Notes under the pieces: generated by a model | The model's database searches: none | Told to the model about the DNA's origin: nothing | Seen by the model: only the letters and a program-made list of their open reading frames with translations | Shown here: one piece after another, positions 11,352 to 23,790 of the stretch | How positions within the stretch are numbered: the first letter of the stretch is position 1 | How the letters are laid out: each line of letters opens with the position of its first letter | NCBI GenBank assembly: GCA_028564925.1 | Contig: CM053027.1 | Span: 240,784,715 to 240,848,714, forward strand | Length of the DNA: 64,000 bases | DNA from: Lithobates sylvaticus | Lineage: Eukaryota > Chordata > Amphibia > Anura > Ranidae | Direction: 5' to 3' | Program-made: the position numbers and the translations under genes

Positions 11352-11834
11352 GTAAGTCTTAACATTGTCTTGTTAACAAGCACACTTTAAAATTGCTGCC
11401 AAAGAAAAATGCTTTTTCAGAAGTCTTGATTCATGCAAGAGCTGTTTTTTCTTATTTATACTTTTCTTGTGACAAGTTTCAAAAGTACACAAAGGGTCCT
11501 TTTATACTTTTTACCTGTTATTGCAGACGCATTCTATATCTGCCCACCTCTGAGTCGGTTAAAGTTCATCAGGCCGAGTAGAAAGGTTGTGTTTTGTGTC
11601 AGCTTACCAGACCCGGAGGTGAGCAGATATAGGCGACCCAAGACTGCCTACATCCGCCCACCCATAGGAATTACATTGGTACATTTTTTCATGGAGAAAA
11701 AAATCTGAATGGACACGCACGTCACAAATCTGTTTTTGATCTGAACTGTAGTATTTTATTAAAATGCACATCGGTACAGAAATAAGAACACCCACATGAC
11801 TTCCTATTGGATGAAATGCATAGGTGGAGTCTTA
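11352..11834. other. Intron stretch, nothing recognised
   Basis: No element ends or coding evidence seen. The short frames present lack family motifs. Confidence 0.5.
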
Positions 11835-12260
11835 AGCCCCATACACACGGTCGGATAATCCGCGGACCAGGTCCGTCGGACCATGTCCGTCATACTTTGT
11901 CCGATGTTGGTTTTGCGTACACACGGTCGGACAAAGTTGTCGGAAAATCCGATCATTCTGAACGTGGTGACATTTGTTGCCTACGACGGGACTACGTAGA
12001 GGCTAGTAGCCAATAGCTTTGGTCTTGTAATGTGATCTGAGCATGCGTGGCACTTTGTCCGGTCGGACAACCGTACACACGATCGGATTTGGTGTGATCG
12101 GACCGTGTTGACGGCAAATCTTTCCAGCAGGAGATAAGACTTTGTCCGTCGGACAAACCGACGTACACTGTCCGATGGTGCATACACACGGTCTGATTTT
12201 TCAACAACATTGTCCGATCGGACAGAATCCATGAAAAAGTCCGACCGTGTGTATGGGGCT
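11835..12260. mobile_element. MITE, PIF/Harbinger-like, TTA target duplication
   Basis: Inverted ends AGCCCCATACACACGGTCGG with TTA on both sides (11,832-11,834 and 12,261-12,263). The interior repeats GTCCG(A/G)TCGGAC-like motifs. The TWA duplication points to a Harbinger transposase in trans. A partial relative lies near 48,071-48,110. Confidence 0.85.
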
Positions 12261-12263
12261 TTA

Positions 12264-13033
12264 GTGCTGTTGCCACATCGCTGTCTTGAGTGCCGATCAG
12301 TGACATTCACTGTGAGGTTTTTTTGTTATCAATTTTTAAGAAACTGCTACACTATGACTTTATTCGGTTTGCTCTGGTGGTGAGCTTTAGTGGTACAGTT
12401 TTTGCTGAGGGTGGTATGTGGTTACACATTGGAAGATTTAATCCCGATTGGAGACTGTGGTGGACACGTGATATTTTTTTGCGCTTTGATGAACTCTTTG
12501 CACAGAGGCATTTTACACTATTTGGATATTTATCATTTATCACTAATTGTATTTTTTATATACACAGAAAAATAGAATGACTTAATTGTGTGTTATAATA
12601 TTTACATTTTGGTTTTATCACAAGTTTAATAAAAATGTTATCTTTGTTGAAAAACAATTGTTCAGGATATTAATATTACTGGAAGTTTCTTGCAACTTTT
12701 TCTGTATTTAGTACATATGTGTTGCCATAATGCAACAATGCTAGCCACTGATGTATAACTTCCAGTAAGCATACAAAACCAGAATGATGGGGGTGATGCA
12801 CTTGTTTTGCTTCTTGTAAACATGCTGGAGAAATAGTCCATTCGGTAAGGCAGCTGTCTTGTAAGTACATCTTCAAATCTCACCAAAGACATACATGTAT
12901 ATGTAATATTTCTTATTCAGTATTTGTCAGTGAACATATTGCATCGCATGTACAGGAGTTAGCTGCGTCTTAGAAGAGACCTTTTTTAACAGGGAGGTTA
13001 TAATTTTTCTACCTCCATATAATTGTATATATA
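12264..13033. other. Intron stretch, nothing firmly recognised
   Basis: Mixed sequence with no recognised ends. It may include old repeat material near 12,400-12,600, without family motifs. Confidence 0.4.
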
Positions 13034-13377
13034 CAGTACTGTGCAAAGGTTATTAGGTAGGTGTGCAGAAATGCTATAAAGTAAGAATGCTTTCAAAAAT
13101 ATATATATCTTAATTGTTTATTTTTTTATCAAATTAAAGTGAAGGAACAGAAGAAAAATCTAAATCAAATCAATATCTGTTGTGACTATACTTTTGGCTT
13201 CAAACCAGCATCAATTTTTACACTTGCACACTTTGTATACAAATCTGTGATTTCATAGGCTTAGAGTCATGTGTATAATTAAGCATACAGAGTAAATTGG
13301 GGCATTTTGGACTGTTGTGGTGCTCAAGGACACACCCATGATTGTATAAAAACAACAATCTGTTTATTAGGATCAAG

Positions 13378-13379
<2 letters not shown>

Positions 13380-13413
<34 letters not shown>
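13380..13413. repeat. CA microsatellite
   Basis: Perfect CA run inside the Tc1 relic. Confidence 0.95.
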
Positions 13414-13424
<11 letters not shown>

Positions 13425-13477
13425 ACATTAATTAAAAAAATTTACTATTCTGATTCATAATAATGAATCCCCTTTCT

Positions 13478-13855
13478 AAGGGTAATTTCACATTGCTTTG
13501 TAGCAAATTTGAGGTAAAAAGCATATGCATTTTTACCGTGATTTTGCTGTGTTTGATGCTTTTGCTGTGTGTTTTTGGGTTGCCCGCATCCGTGAAAAAT
13601 GGACATGTGACTTTTTTTTACCATGATTTAGCTTCAATTTTCATTCATTTCAATGCGTTTTCAGTTCAGTTTTCAAAACTGCACCAAAGATGCAGCATGG
13701 AGGTCTTTTCAAAACGCACTGCACCTTTAATGCAGTGGTGTGAAAAGTCTCATAGGATTTCAGGGGAAACATTTTTCTTGCTTTTTTTTAATTTTTATTT
13801 TTTCTCTTGCAAGGAAAAAAAACAGGAAAAACGAATCCATGTGAAAGGGCCCTAC
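13478..13855. mobile_element. Degenerate CCCTTTCACA-class MITE
   Basis: Left TAAGGGTAATTTCACATTGC and right CATGTGAAAGGGCCCTA form imperfect inverted ends of the same general class as the element at 10,099. Confidence 0.5.
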
Positions 13856-14689
13856 GCTCACATATCTCCATGGACATATCTCTTATGTTATAACCTCATA
13901 CAAAATCACAATTTACACCATATTACAGATCATAGAATTCTACAATGTATCCAAAAGGAAACAAAAAGCTTTCAAAGTGCAACGTGTTTTCAATGTTTAT
14001 CACCGCTTCTTCAGGGAGGGAGGAAATCTCAGTTGGATGGATCTGGTAGATAAGTAAGAGTTCCTGGTTGTATTATTTGTATTTAAAAGTACCAACACTC
14101 CAAGATTAAACCTTAATCTGATGTGTCCTGCAACAAATGATTTAAAGGAGATGAAACCTTTTATTCTTGTGTGGTCTGACCCCTTGCTCATTTCTCTCGC
14201 TTGTTCAACCTCCCAGCTTAAATTTAGATAAATCTAACTCCAGATGCCGAGTGGCTTGCATGTACTTGCACTGCCATATACAATGGTGGAGCCCCACCAC
14301 CACACCACCCCTATATATTGTATGATTAACCAATTCTACCAAGCAGGTGCCAAAGATCATCAATTTCATATGTAGGTTGAAACAGTTATTAACTGAAACA
14401 GAAACCGCTTTGTAGGAGACTTGAAACTGGGTAAGGAACAGCCATACTCTACTATGGTGAGGTGGTGAAAAAAAACACTTTGTGTTACAGGTCATATACC
14501 ATGGCAAGACTGAGCACAGCAACAAGACACAAGGTAGTTATATGACATCAGCAAGGTCTCTCCCAGACAAAGATTTCAAAACAGACTGGGGTTTCGAGAT
14601 ATGATGATCTAGTTGTTTTGAAGAAGCACAAAGAAATGGGCAACATTGAGGATCGTAGATGAGGTGGTCAGCCAAGTAAACGTTAAAGT

Positions 14690-15170
14690 ATGGGGTACAG
14701 CTTTCTTTGCAGATTCATACTTGCCTAGGTGGATGCAGCATCTGTCCCCCAGCACCTGTGCACTGAGAACCGAGCGATCAAACACCACCGATTTGCTCGG
14801 TTCTGAGAGCTCCCCAAACAGAGAGCTGCTGACTGTCGGTCACCGGCTCTCTCCTCTTCCCCCTCCTTGCTCACTGGAGCGCTGAGCTGTGGAGGGGGCG
14901 AGGGCGACCGGCTCAGGCTCTTATCGGCTCTTAGTGGCTCATTGAGAGTCTGAGACGGTTGTCGGTCTAGAGTTTTGTCAGATCCCGACTCCGTGCTCTT
15001 GCTGACGTGGAGCCTGGACCGACTTCTGTGATGTCAGCAGAGAGTGGACTTCGGCCCTCTCTCCATTTCAAAACTGGTCACAAGAGTGCAAAATTTCACT
15101 GCACTCCTGTGATCCATAGGAGAAGTACACCCAAATGAGCTTTGGCTGTACTTCTCTTTTATTGCAGCAG
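14690..15170. mobile_element. Unassigned GC-richer insert in the Tc1 relic
   Basis: Transposase similarity stops near 14,690 and resumes near 15,175. The insert ends with a palindromic block (AGAAGTACA...TGTACTTCT, 15,121-15,162). It is probably a nonautonomous element; the family is unknown. Confidence 0.45.
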
Positions 15171-15769
15171 ATGTAAGACACCTCTTGCTCACTTCCCTTC
15201 AACATCAGAAGATGTCCAGCAGTGTCATAAGCACAGAACTGGCGGAAACCAGAGGGACCCCAGGTACACCCATATACTATCCAGAGAAGTCTGGCCAGAA
15301 GTGGTCTTCATGGAATAACTGCGACCAAAAAATCCATACCTTTTGGTTTGGAAACAAGGCTAAATGACAACTATGCATGAAAACATAGCATCTAGCATAC
15401 CGAAAAATGGCAGCAGGTGCTCTGGGCCGATGACTAAAAATGGTAAGGGATGGAGAGCTGTACAATAATGGGTGTCTGCAGGCAACAGTGAAGTATGGTG
15501 GAGGCACCTTGCATGTTGGGGGCTGGATTTCTGCAAATGGAGTTGGAGATTTAATCAGGATCAATGGTGTCCTTTAAAGTGGCGTTTCCCCCCCCAAAAA
15601 ATTAAAATTCCTAAAAAAAAATATTTTTTTTACTCGCCTCTAAATGCCTGTTGCTAGGGGGTCCCTCGTAATCTGCCTCCTTCAGTGCCTGGGCTGGTGA
15701 ATTCACTTCCCCCTCGGCGCAGGAAGGTCTCAGCTCTGCCCCCTCCCTCCCTCCTGAACTGCAGTTCAG

Positions 15770-16195
15770 TTTTGGGCACAAGTTCTCAAAAAGGATATTG
15801 GGGAACTGGAGAAAGTGCAGAGAAGGGCAACCAAACTGATAAGAGGCATGGAGGAGCTCGGCTATGAGGAAAGATTAGAGGAACTGAATTTATTCACCCT
15901 TGATAAGAGGAGATTAAGGGGGGATATGATCAACATGTACAAATATATAAGGGGTCTATATAGTGAACTTGGTGTTGAGTTATTCACTTTACAGTCAACA
16001 AAGAGGACAAGGGGGCACTCTTTACGCCTAGAGGAAAAGAGATTTCATCTCCAAATACGGAAAGGTTTCTTCACAGTAAGAGCTGTGAAAATGTGGAATA
16101 GACTCCCTGCAGAGGTGGTTCTGGCCAGCTCAGTAGATTGCTTTAAGAAAGGCCTGGATACTTTCCTAAATGTACATAATATAACTGGGTACTAA
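15770..16195 (+). pseudogene. LINE ORF2 C-terminus
   Basis: The open + frame reads KKDIGELEKVQRRATKLI, LGYEERLEELNLFTLDKRRL, KTRG-type RTRGHSLRLEEKRFHL, RKGFFTVRAVKMWNRLP and ends near FLNVHNITGY. This block (LEKVQRRATK...FFTxRxVxxWNxLP) is the conserved C-terminal tail of CR1/L2-type reverse transcriptases, downstream of the polymerase domain. The catalytic YxDD region is missing, so the piece has no enzymatic role. Unbroken length of 142 codons suggests a fairly recent insertion. Confidence 0.75.
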
Positions 16196-16293
16196 CATTT
16201 ATAGGTAAAGTAGATCCGAGGAAAATCTGATTGCCTCTCGGGGGATCAGGAAGGAATTTTTTCCCCTGCTTTAGCAAATTGGAGCATGCGCTG

Positions 16294-16326
<33 letters not shown>

Positions 16327-16466
16327 CTTCCTCTGGATCAACTGTGGGTATAGAATGGGGTATATGGGATTGTATGATATTATTATTTTTTTATTTTTTT
16401 TTATTTGTGGTTGAACTGGATGGACTTGTGTCTTTTTTTTTTTTTTTTTCAACCTAACTATGTGAC
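15770..16466 (+). mobile_element. LINE 3' end, CR1/L2 group
   Basis: It holds the last ~140 codons of a LINE reverse-transcriptase ORF, a short 3' region with GATCAGGAAGGAATTTTTTC, T runs, and the tail GTGTC-T(n)-CAACCTAACTATGTGA. 5' truncation is the usual result of target-primed reverse transcription. The exact clade between CR1 and L2 is not settled. Confidence 0.7.
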
Positions 16467-16938
16467 AGGTCCCAGATGACTGTGCGGCCAATCACAGCGC
16501 GCGCCGCCGCTCCCACATTTTTTAATGGAAACTCCTCTTTAATGCTGAAAAATACAGACAAATAATTATCCATCATGCCATACCACCAGGGAGGCTTGTG
16601 ATTGACCCCAAATTTATTCTGCAGCAGGACAAGGACCCCAAACATACAACCATGTCATTGAAGTGATGGTTTGGCCCTGATAGAGCCCTGATCTCAACAT
16701 CATAGAGTTTGTCTGGGGTTACCTGCAGAAACAGAAGGATTTGAGGCAGCAATTTGACTTGTGCAAGTATACCCAGAAGAATGTACACCCCAAATATTGA
16801 TTTGATTTGGATTTCTCTTCTGTTCATTCACTTTCCATTTTGTTGATAAAAATAAACTCAACATTAATATTTCTAAAACGCATTCATAATTGACCTAATT
16901 TTTTTCACACCTGTCTAAAACATTTGCACTGTACTGTA

Positions 16939-17329
16939 TGTGTGTGTGTGTCAGGGCTTGACAAATTTGTTTGGAATCTAGGAGCCGGCTAAAAAAGTTA
17001 GGAACCGGGTTTTTTTTTTTTTTTTAACGACCGACAAAAAGCTTTATTTTCAATATAAAAATTAACCAATCTTACATTTTACACAGAAAGACGACTAGAA
17101 CCAAACATTATATATAGGCATTTAGGTAATAGATGATGAATATATTCTGATGTGACACCAAGTGTTTTTGATTTCCTGCCTTGCAGGGACACAAGACCGC
17201 CATATCCACGCTAAGGGTCCGATCAGGTCCGCCTGAAAAACTGACAGGCGAACCTGGTCAGACAGCCCATGTGAAAGGGGCCAAGCAGGGAGATGACAAA
17301 TAATGCATGCATTTTAATTAAGAAAAAAT
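16939..17329. other. Intron stretch with a MITE fragment
   Basis: Around 17,215-17,285 a piece matches the right end of the MITE at 2,875-3,199 (GGTCCGCCTGAAAAACTGACAG-like). The rest is unassigned. Confidence 0.5.
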
Positions 17330-17576
17330 GAACCCCCAGAGATCTGCGCTATAGCCGAATGATGGCTACAGCGCGGACCTGCTTTGCCGGGACTACGTCA
17401 ATAGAGCGGCCTGCACGCCCCCTGAAGGGCGCGCGCGGCGCTCTCTGTGATCAGCGAGTCTGTGAGACTCGCTGGATCACAGATCCGAGTAAGGGGTCGA
17501 TCCCGACCCCTTACCACGTGATCAGCTGCCAGCCAATGACAGCTAATCATGTGATGACAACACAGCCGGTAATGGG
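17330..17576 (+). mobile_element. Left part of a TTAA-type repeat split by a DIRS element
   Basis: The GCTATAGCCGAATGATGGC block, the CCACGTGATCAGCTGCCAG block and a GGTAATGG block line up with the copy at 6,760-6,950. The continuation, CCTCCTCGCTCTGACAGCAC, is at 23,080. Confidence 0.7.
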
Positions 17577-20500
17577 CTATTTTCTCTTATATTCACCGAC
17601 CGACACAGCTCCTCTCTGTAACAAATGGGTTGTTAGCCTTATCACTAGGAGAATACTAGGCATAGTTGTAATACAACACTCAGAACTCTTAGTTCCGCCC
17701 AGGGGGCGGTCCCTTGGGTAACAACCCTCCTGTCTGCAGACAGACCTCAGTTTTATTTTGCCTAGTAAAGGAGAAAGACCTAGGAACCCTGCGGGCCCAT
17801 CGGTCCGTATTTTATTTTTTTTATGCAGAAGCTTGGCTTTTTGCGCAAGATGACTGATCCTGTGATCTACTATCAACAGCCGGCTGGGTGACAGGCTGGA
17901 TACCCTTATCCTTGTAGTTTCCCCAGTCCGGCCATCTAGCGTGTGCAGGTCGCAGCTACGGCTCGGCAGGCCACGACAAAACCTCAGCTCCAGAGTTGGT
18001 CGGTGAGCTTTTATGCTCCGGGGCGTACATATGACCGGGCTACTGATGTCTGTGTCGAGGCCAGCAGCTACCTCTGTACCGATCAGAGAGTAGATCTGCA
18101 GTGGCATGTCTCCCAGCTCTTCAGGACTGGTAAGTACAGCTCTCCCTGCCTCGGTGGGGCTGAGCAGCTGGGCATTCCCTGGGAGGTCGATTCGGGGGTT
18201 CCTCTCCTCCCTCTCTAACCTCTCCAGTCCCTATCTTCCCTCCCCCCCTCCCTGGTGGGGTGCTGCATGTGGCTGCTGAGCGGTGTATGTCTGTATATAC
18301 AGGGATCTTTGTGGGCTATCACCTGAGATGCTGGCAGGCTGGGGGGGTGTCCTGTGGGTTATGCTCCCAGAAGGTGCCTGTGAGGATCTGCTGTGCTCTG
18401 GTGCTGTGTTTCTGCTATCATCTTTGCTTTCTGTACCTCATGGAGCTGCTGGCGCCCATTTTAGGTGTGGGCGAGGGCAGATTGACTTCCTGGACTCCAG
18501 CGGCCATTTTCCAAGTGATCTCCTATTCAGTACACTGGCGGCCATTTTCTGGAAGTCTGAACACGTTCTCAGTGTTCTCTAGCAACAGCATGACTCATGT
18601 GTTCTCACAGCCATTTTTCCTGTCTGTGTACTGGACGCTGGGCAGCCATTTTATTGAAGCAAGAGCACATTTCTAGAACTTTTTAGCACTCATTCTAGCG
18701 GCTGACACAGACAGTTTTTGTTTCCTCTGCACTTGGGAGCACTCAGGGACTACAGGCACTACTTGTGGACAGCGCAGAACTCCTCAGGGTGGTGAGTCCT
18801 GCGTCAAGAGCCCCTCAGTCAGCGTCGGCAAGGAGGGTGGGACTGCCACTGTCTTAAGTCCACTTTCTTGTGGCAGACAGGATCGGGTCAGCATGGCTTC
18901 AAAAACTGTGTTTCTTCCCCCGGAATCCAGGCAATTGTAACCTGGTCACCTGCGGATTGCGCAGTACCCATCCGGGTCCGGGCGTGACAAAGCGCTTGTT
19001 GGAGTACTTGTCACAGCTGTGCATGATTCCCTGAAGATTCAGGAGCCAGCAGATTCCTCTGCTGATGTACCGGTCCCTTTTGGGTCCCGCAAGCCAGCAT
19101 GTTCACCTAAGGTGTTCCCGTATCTGACTTATTTTGATAACTTTATTTACAGGGAATGCGGTCGCCGGCAACGGACCTTCGGTCCCCAAATACATGATGG
19201 TGCGTTACCCTTTTGAGGAGAGCCCCCCAGTATCCAGGTTAAATAAAGTAACCACGATCACGGTTGAGGGGACTCCTGCATTCAAGGATCCCACGAACAG
19301 GAAGGCCGAGGCAGTGGCTCGTTCCTCGTTTACGGTGGTGGGGTCAGCCGTGCGACCAGTACTGGCATCCGCACTTGTATCGCAGACACTGACTGAGTGG
19401 GCAAAACTTTTGCACCGCGAATTGGGAGAGCAACAGGCTTCTCCTGTCTGCGTGGAACTAGCAGACCAACTAGTGCAAGGCCTTAAGTACATCTGTGACG
19501 CGGCCCTGGATACTCTCCCTCTGTTATCCAGGGCTTCAGTGTCAGCTGTGGTGCTGAGGCGCCTGATTTGGCTAAAATGCTGGTCTGCTGACCAGGCATC
19601 CAAAAAAGCCCAAACGGATCTTCCCTTCCTTGGCAACCGGCTCTTTGGAGCCTCATTAGATGACATTGTTAAAAATGCCACCGGTGGTAAGAGTACACTA
19701 CTCCCACAGGCCAGGAAGGCTAAGGAGCCACGCGGTAGGCAAGGGCCCTCCTTTTCTGCTCACAAACGGCTTATTTGTCCGCCCGGAGCTTCGACAAAGC
19801 GTCCAAGCCCGACAGGACGTCCACGGACGATCAAAGACGTCCCTGGAACCGCAAGCCTAACAAGCCTGCGAATAAAAGTGCTACTGCATGAAGATTTGCC
19901 CCCACCCATATCTCGGGCGGGGGGTCGCCTTCGGGAGTTTGCAGCACGTTGGTCCTCCACGGTTGTCCGACCAATGGGTCTGCAATCTGATTTCCACAGG
20001 CTAAGGGATTTGCTGAAGTGCGGGGTGATTGTAGAGGTTCCGGGTTCGCCCTTTCTTGGACCTAAAAGCCCTCAATCACTTTGTAAAAGTGTAGAGGTTC
20101 CGAATGGAATCGGTTCGCTCAGTAGTCGCTGCACTCCATCAAGGGGACTCCCTGGCGTCCTTCGACATCCAGGATGCGTACCTGCACATACCCATATGCC
20201 TTCGGCATCAAAAGTTGCTGCGGTTTACAGTCGGGGAAGCCCACTACCGGTTCGTGGCTCGTCCCTTTGGTCTGGCTTCAGCCCCCCGAGTCTTTATCAG
20301 GGTATTGGATCCAGTGTTGGCGTTGCTACGGCAACATGGGATCGCGATCATGCGATACCTAGACGATCTTCCGCCTCAGTATTAGACGAGGATGTGGCGA
20401 TCACCATGCAGACCCTGCAAGAATTTGAGTGGCTGTTGAACCTAATGAAGTCGGTGATTGTGCCGACCCAGCGTCTGGAGTACCTAGGCTTGCGGCTGGA

Positions 20501-23080
20501 CTCCAGGGAAGCGAGCGTGTTTCTCCCTTCATACAAATTGCAGACTCTCAGATCTGTGGTAAAACAGCGGATGAACCACAAGTGGTCGTCGCTCCGCTTT
20601 TGCATGCGAGTACTGGGACTCATAGTAGCCTCCTTCAAGGCAGTACCTTATGCCCAGTTCCACACCAGAGTCCTGCAGAAGAAGATTTTGTCAAAATGGG
20701 ACAAATCTCAGTTGTCTCTGGATCGACAGATCCAGGTGAGCCAGTCAGTCAGATACTCACTGATCTGGTGGTTGAGGTCCCCGGTGATTCAGTCTGGGAA
20801 ATCGGTCTCTCTACATGGTCGATGAGACTGCAAGGGCGTCCGATCAGGATCCAGTCAGACAACGTCACGGCCGTGGCATACGTCAATCACCAAGGGGGGA
20901 CAAGAAGCTCAGCCGCTGCACTGGAGGTCGCTCACATACTTCGGTGGGCAGAGCGACACGTACCGGCTCTGTCAGCCATTTACATCCCGGGAGTGGAGAG
21001 CTGGCAGGCGGACTATTTGAGTCGACAGGTGCTGGACCCTGGGGAATGGTCATTGCATCCGGAGACATTCAGGTTACTGTGCCTGAGGTGGGGCACACCA
21101 GGCGTGGATCTGCTGGCCTCCCGTATCAATCGGAAGGTGCCAAGATTCGTGTCCAGGACAAGAGATCCGTGGGCCGACGCGTCAGATGCGCTGGTGGCTC
21201 CGTGGGATCATTACCAGCTGATCTACGCCTTTCCTCCACTAAAACTGTTACCACGTCTGCTTCGCAGAGTGGAAGCTGTGGGGATCCCAGTGATACTGGT
21301 TGCCCCAGATTGTCCGCAGCGTCCCTGGTACGCAGACCTGGTGCGTCTGGTGGCAGACGCTGCGAGAGGACCTTCTGTCTCAAGGTCTGATTCTCCATCC
21401 TGCTTTACCATCGCTGACTTTAACGGCATGGCTTTTGAGAGCCAGGTGTTGAGGAACCGGGGTCTGTCGGACTCGGTGATCCCAATTGTGTTGAGCGCAT
21501 GGAAATCTTCTTCTCGGAAGATATACCATCGTACCTGGAAGGCCTACATCTCCATGTGAGGAGAAAGGATAGCTCCTGCTCCTTTTCCATATCCAGGATC
21601 CTGCTGTTTGTTCAGCAAGTAGACCAGAAATTGGCGTTAAGCACCATTAAAGGGCAAATTTCAGCATTAGCTGTCTTTTTTTTTTTTTTTTTTTCAGCGA
21701 CCCCCTGGCATCTCACTCCTCAGTGAGTACCTTCGTTCAGGGGGTACGACATGTAGTCCCTCCGGTGCGTCCACCGCTACTCCCTTGGGATCTGAACAGG
21801 GTGTTGGCGCTACAAAAAACGCCATTTTAAAATATCAGGGAGATTCCCCTGTTGACTCTTTCCCTGAAAGTGGCCTTCCTAGTGGCCATCACATCGGCCA
21901 GGAGGTTTTCGGAACTGGCGGTCTTGTCTTGCAAGTCGCCCTATCTGGTTATCCACAAGGATAAGGTGGTGTTGTGTCCGCAACCGTCTTTTGTATCACA
22001 AGTGGTCTCGGCTTTTCATATCAATGAGGACATTGTATTGCCATCTCTGTGCCCTAAGCCGAAGCACCCTAAGGAGGTGGCCCTTCACGCTCTGGATGTG
22101 CTTCGGGCTCTTGAGGTGTATTTGTCTGCCACGGCTCCCTTTTGGAAGTTGGACTCACTGTTTGTTTCGGTGGCTGGTCCAATGAAAGGCATAGCGGTCT
22201 CGTCGGCCGCCATTTACAGGTGGATCGGACAGATTGTAGCACCAGCCTATGCCTTAAAGGGGCAGGTGCCCCCCTTTCCGGTCACGGCCCACTCCTCAAG
22301 GGCAATCGGAATGTCTTGGGCTTCCGACACCAATCGTCTGCCGCTCAGGTGTGTAAAGTGGCCACCTGGTCGTCTGTCCACATGTTTACCAAGTTCTAAA
22401 ATGTAGACGTCGGTGCATCGGTTGATACCTGTTTTGGCTGCAAAGTTTTGCAGGCGGCCATGTAGTTGCAATTGAATATGCAATATATATTTTTCATTTT
22501 TTTACTGTTTTTTTCGAGAAAAACGCAGTACTGTTATGTTAATGCACTGTTGCATTACTTCCGCAATTTGATGAGGTTTTGGGTGATCACCCTGATTTTT
22601 GTGGTGGTTTTTCCAGCACTGTTGTTTTTTTGTGGGTAAAGTTTCACTAGTTCCCACTTGCCACGGTGGATGAAGTTTTTATGCTGTTTTCCCACCCCTC
22701 GTTTGGCACTGCTTGGGGACGTCCCATTTGTTACAGAGAGGAGCTGTGTCGGTCAGTGAATATAAGAGAAAATAGGATTTTTTGTACTCACGTAAAATCC
22801 TTTTCTCTGTAATTCACCGACCGACACAGCACCCGCCCCTCCTTTTATCTTTGTTTATACTGCTTGTTGACGTACTGAGGTCTGTCTGCAAACAGGAGGG
22901 TTGTTACCCAAGGGACCGCCCCCTGGGCGGAACTAAGAGTTCTGAGTGTTGTATTACAACTATGCCTAGTATTCTCCTAGTGATAAGGCTAACAACCCAT
23001 TTGTTACAGAGAGGAGCTGTGTCGGTCGGTGAATTACAGAGAGAAGGATTTTTCAGTGAGTACAAAAAATCCTATTTTTT
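17577..23080 (+). mobile_element. DIRS retrotransposon fossil
   Basis: Inverted terminal repeats lie at about 17,590-17,750 and 22,870-23,035, both with ACCGACCGACACAGC and CTAGGAGAATACTAGGC. An internal complementary copy of the ends sits near 22,735-22,830, as in DIRS elements. Parts on the + strand: gag-like region about 19,130-19,850 (LIWLKCWSADQASKK, a typical DIRS gag signature), reverse transcriptase about 19,900-20,600 (MRYLDDL), RNase H about 20,800-21,100 (SDNVTAVAYVNHQGG), and a tyrosine recombinase about 21,850-22,400 (SARRFSELAVL, HSSRAIGMSWA). It is broken in a few places but all parts remain recognisable, so it is moderately young. It is inserted in an older TTAA-type repeat. 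Confidence 0.85.
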
Positions 23081-23220
23081 CCTCCTCGCTCTGACAGCAC
23101 GAGAAGAAAAAAAAAAAAAAAGTTGATCACCGGCAACAGTGAGAGGGACATTAGTCCCGATCACTGCGATGTACCCACCTGTGCCACCTATAAGATTTTT
23201 TTGGGGTGGAACTCTGCTTT
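23081..23220 (+). mobile_element. Right part of the TTAA-type repeat interrupted by DIRS
   Basis: Resumes at CCTCCTCGCTCTGACAGCAC, then GTTGATCACCGGCAACAG and GGGACATTAGTCCCGATC, as in the 6,960-7,030 copy. Confidence 0.65.
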
Positions 23221-23339
23221 AATTGTAAGGGACACAGGCTAAGGTATTCCTAGACCCTGGTTTATAGGCTTATAACTTCAGGCTTTTGATGACACGCCCA
23301 CTGGGAATCTCCCCTACAACCTTCCCCACTCTGTGAGTC

Positions 23340-23790
23340 ATCAGTTTTGTGCTAGTGTCCCAAATTGATGGACCTTGTCTCCTTCACTGAGAAATTACTC
23401 CTTGCCCACACTGCCAAAAGTACCAATACCTGGTTTAATGATCATGGTATCACTGTGCTTGATTGGCCAGCAAACTCGCCTGACCTAAACCCCATAAAGA
23501 ATCTGTGGGGTATTGTCAAGTGGAAGATAACACCTCAGCAGTGCCACAGGCTGATCGCCTCCATGCCATGCCCCATTGATGCAGTCATTCAGGCAAAAGG
23601 AGCCCGGACCAAGTATTGACTGCATACTTTACTGTACATGGACATACTTTTCAGTAAGCCGACATGTCTGTATTAAAAATCCTTTTTATTGGTCTGAGAT
23701 GCAGAATTTGGGGTTTTCACTAGCTGTAAGCCATAATCATTCAAATTAAAAGCAAGAAATGCTAAATAAAAACAGATTTGGCTAGGGAGA
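23340..23790 (+). mobile_element. Tc1 3' fragment
   Basis: Carries the transposase C-terminus and a 3' flank (TTTTTATTGGTCTGAGATGC, GGGGTTTTCACTAGCTGTAA) typical of a Tc1/mariner family. Both the 5' half and a clean right terminal repeat are missing. Confidence 0.7.
23365..23619 (+). pseudogene. Tc1 transposase C-terminus
   Basis: The frame reads HTAKSTNTWFNDHGITVLDW, PANSPDLNPIKNLWGIVK, then ITPQQCHRLIASMPCPIDAV. NSPDLNPxxNLW is the signature around the third catalytic acidic residue of the DDE domain; here it reads IKN where IEN is usual, so that residue appears replaced. About 20 residues between the LWGIVK and ITPQQ segments are lost. Dead fragment. Confidence 0.8.

Larger units (their letters stand above)
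15578..16538. mobile_element. TTAA-flanked element carrying a LINE fragment
   Basis: Ends AGTGG(C)GTTTCC and its imperfect reverse complement lie inside TTAA at 15,574-15,577 and 16,539-16,542. Its insertion splits the catalytic region of the older Tc1 relic. A LINE 3' end then inserted into it, giving three nesting levels. Confidence 0.7.
13034..16936 (+). mobile_element. Decayed Tc1 element with nested insertions
   Basis: Left end CAGTACTGTGCAAAGG and right end, the reverse complement of CAGTACAGTGCAAATG, are flanked by TA (13,032-13,033 and 16,937-16,938). Transposase debris on the + strand includes a helix-turn-helix region near 14,550-14,680, KYGGGTLHVGGWISANG near 15,493-15,545 and LQQDKDPKHT near 16,620-16,650, the last around the second catalytic Asp. 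A CA repeat, a MITE fragment, an insert at about 14,690-15,170 and a TTAA element with a LINE lie inside. Many stops and shifts: dead and old. Confidence 0.8.

Noticed and set aside
13970-14047. Second hammerhead-like motif on the minus strand (CTGAAGA at 14,014-14,008, GAAA near 13,991)
   Set aside because: The flanks do not pair to make stem I and the base at the cleavage position would be G, so the fold fails.
18260-18676. 138-codon + frame in the DIRS leader as a host exon
   Set aside because: It lies between the inverted terminal repeat and the gag-like region and has no recognisable domain or splice support.
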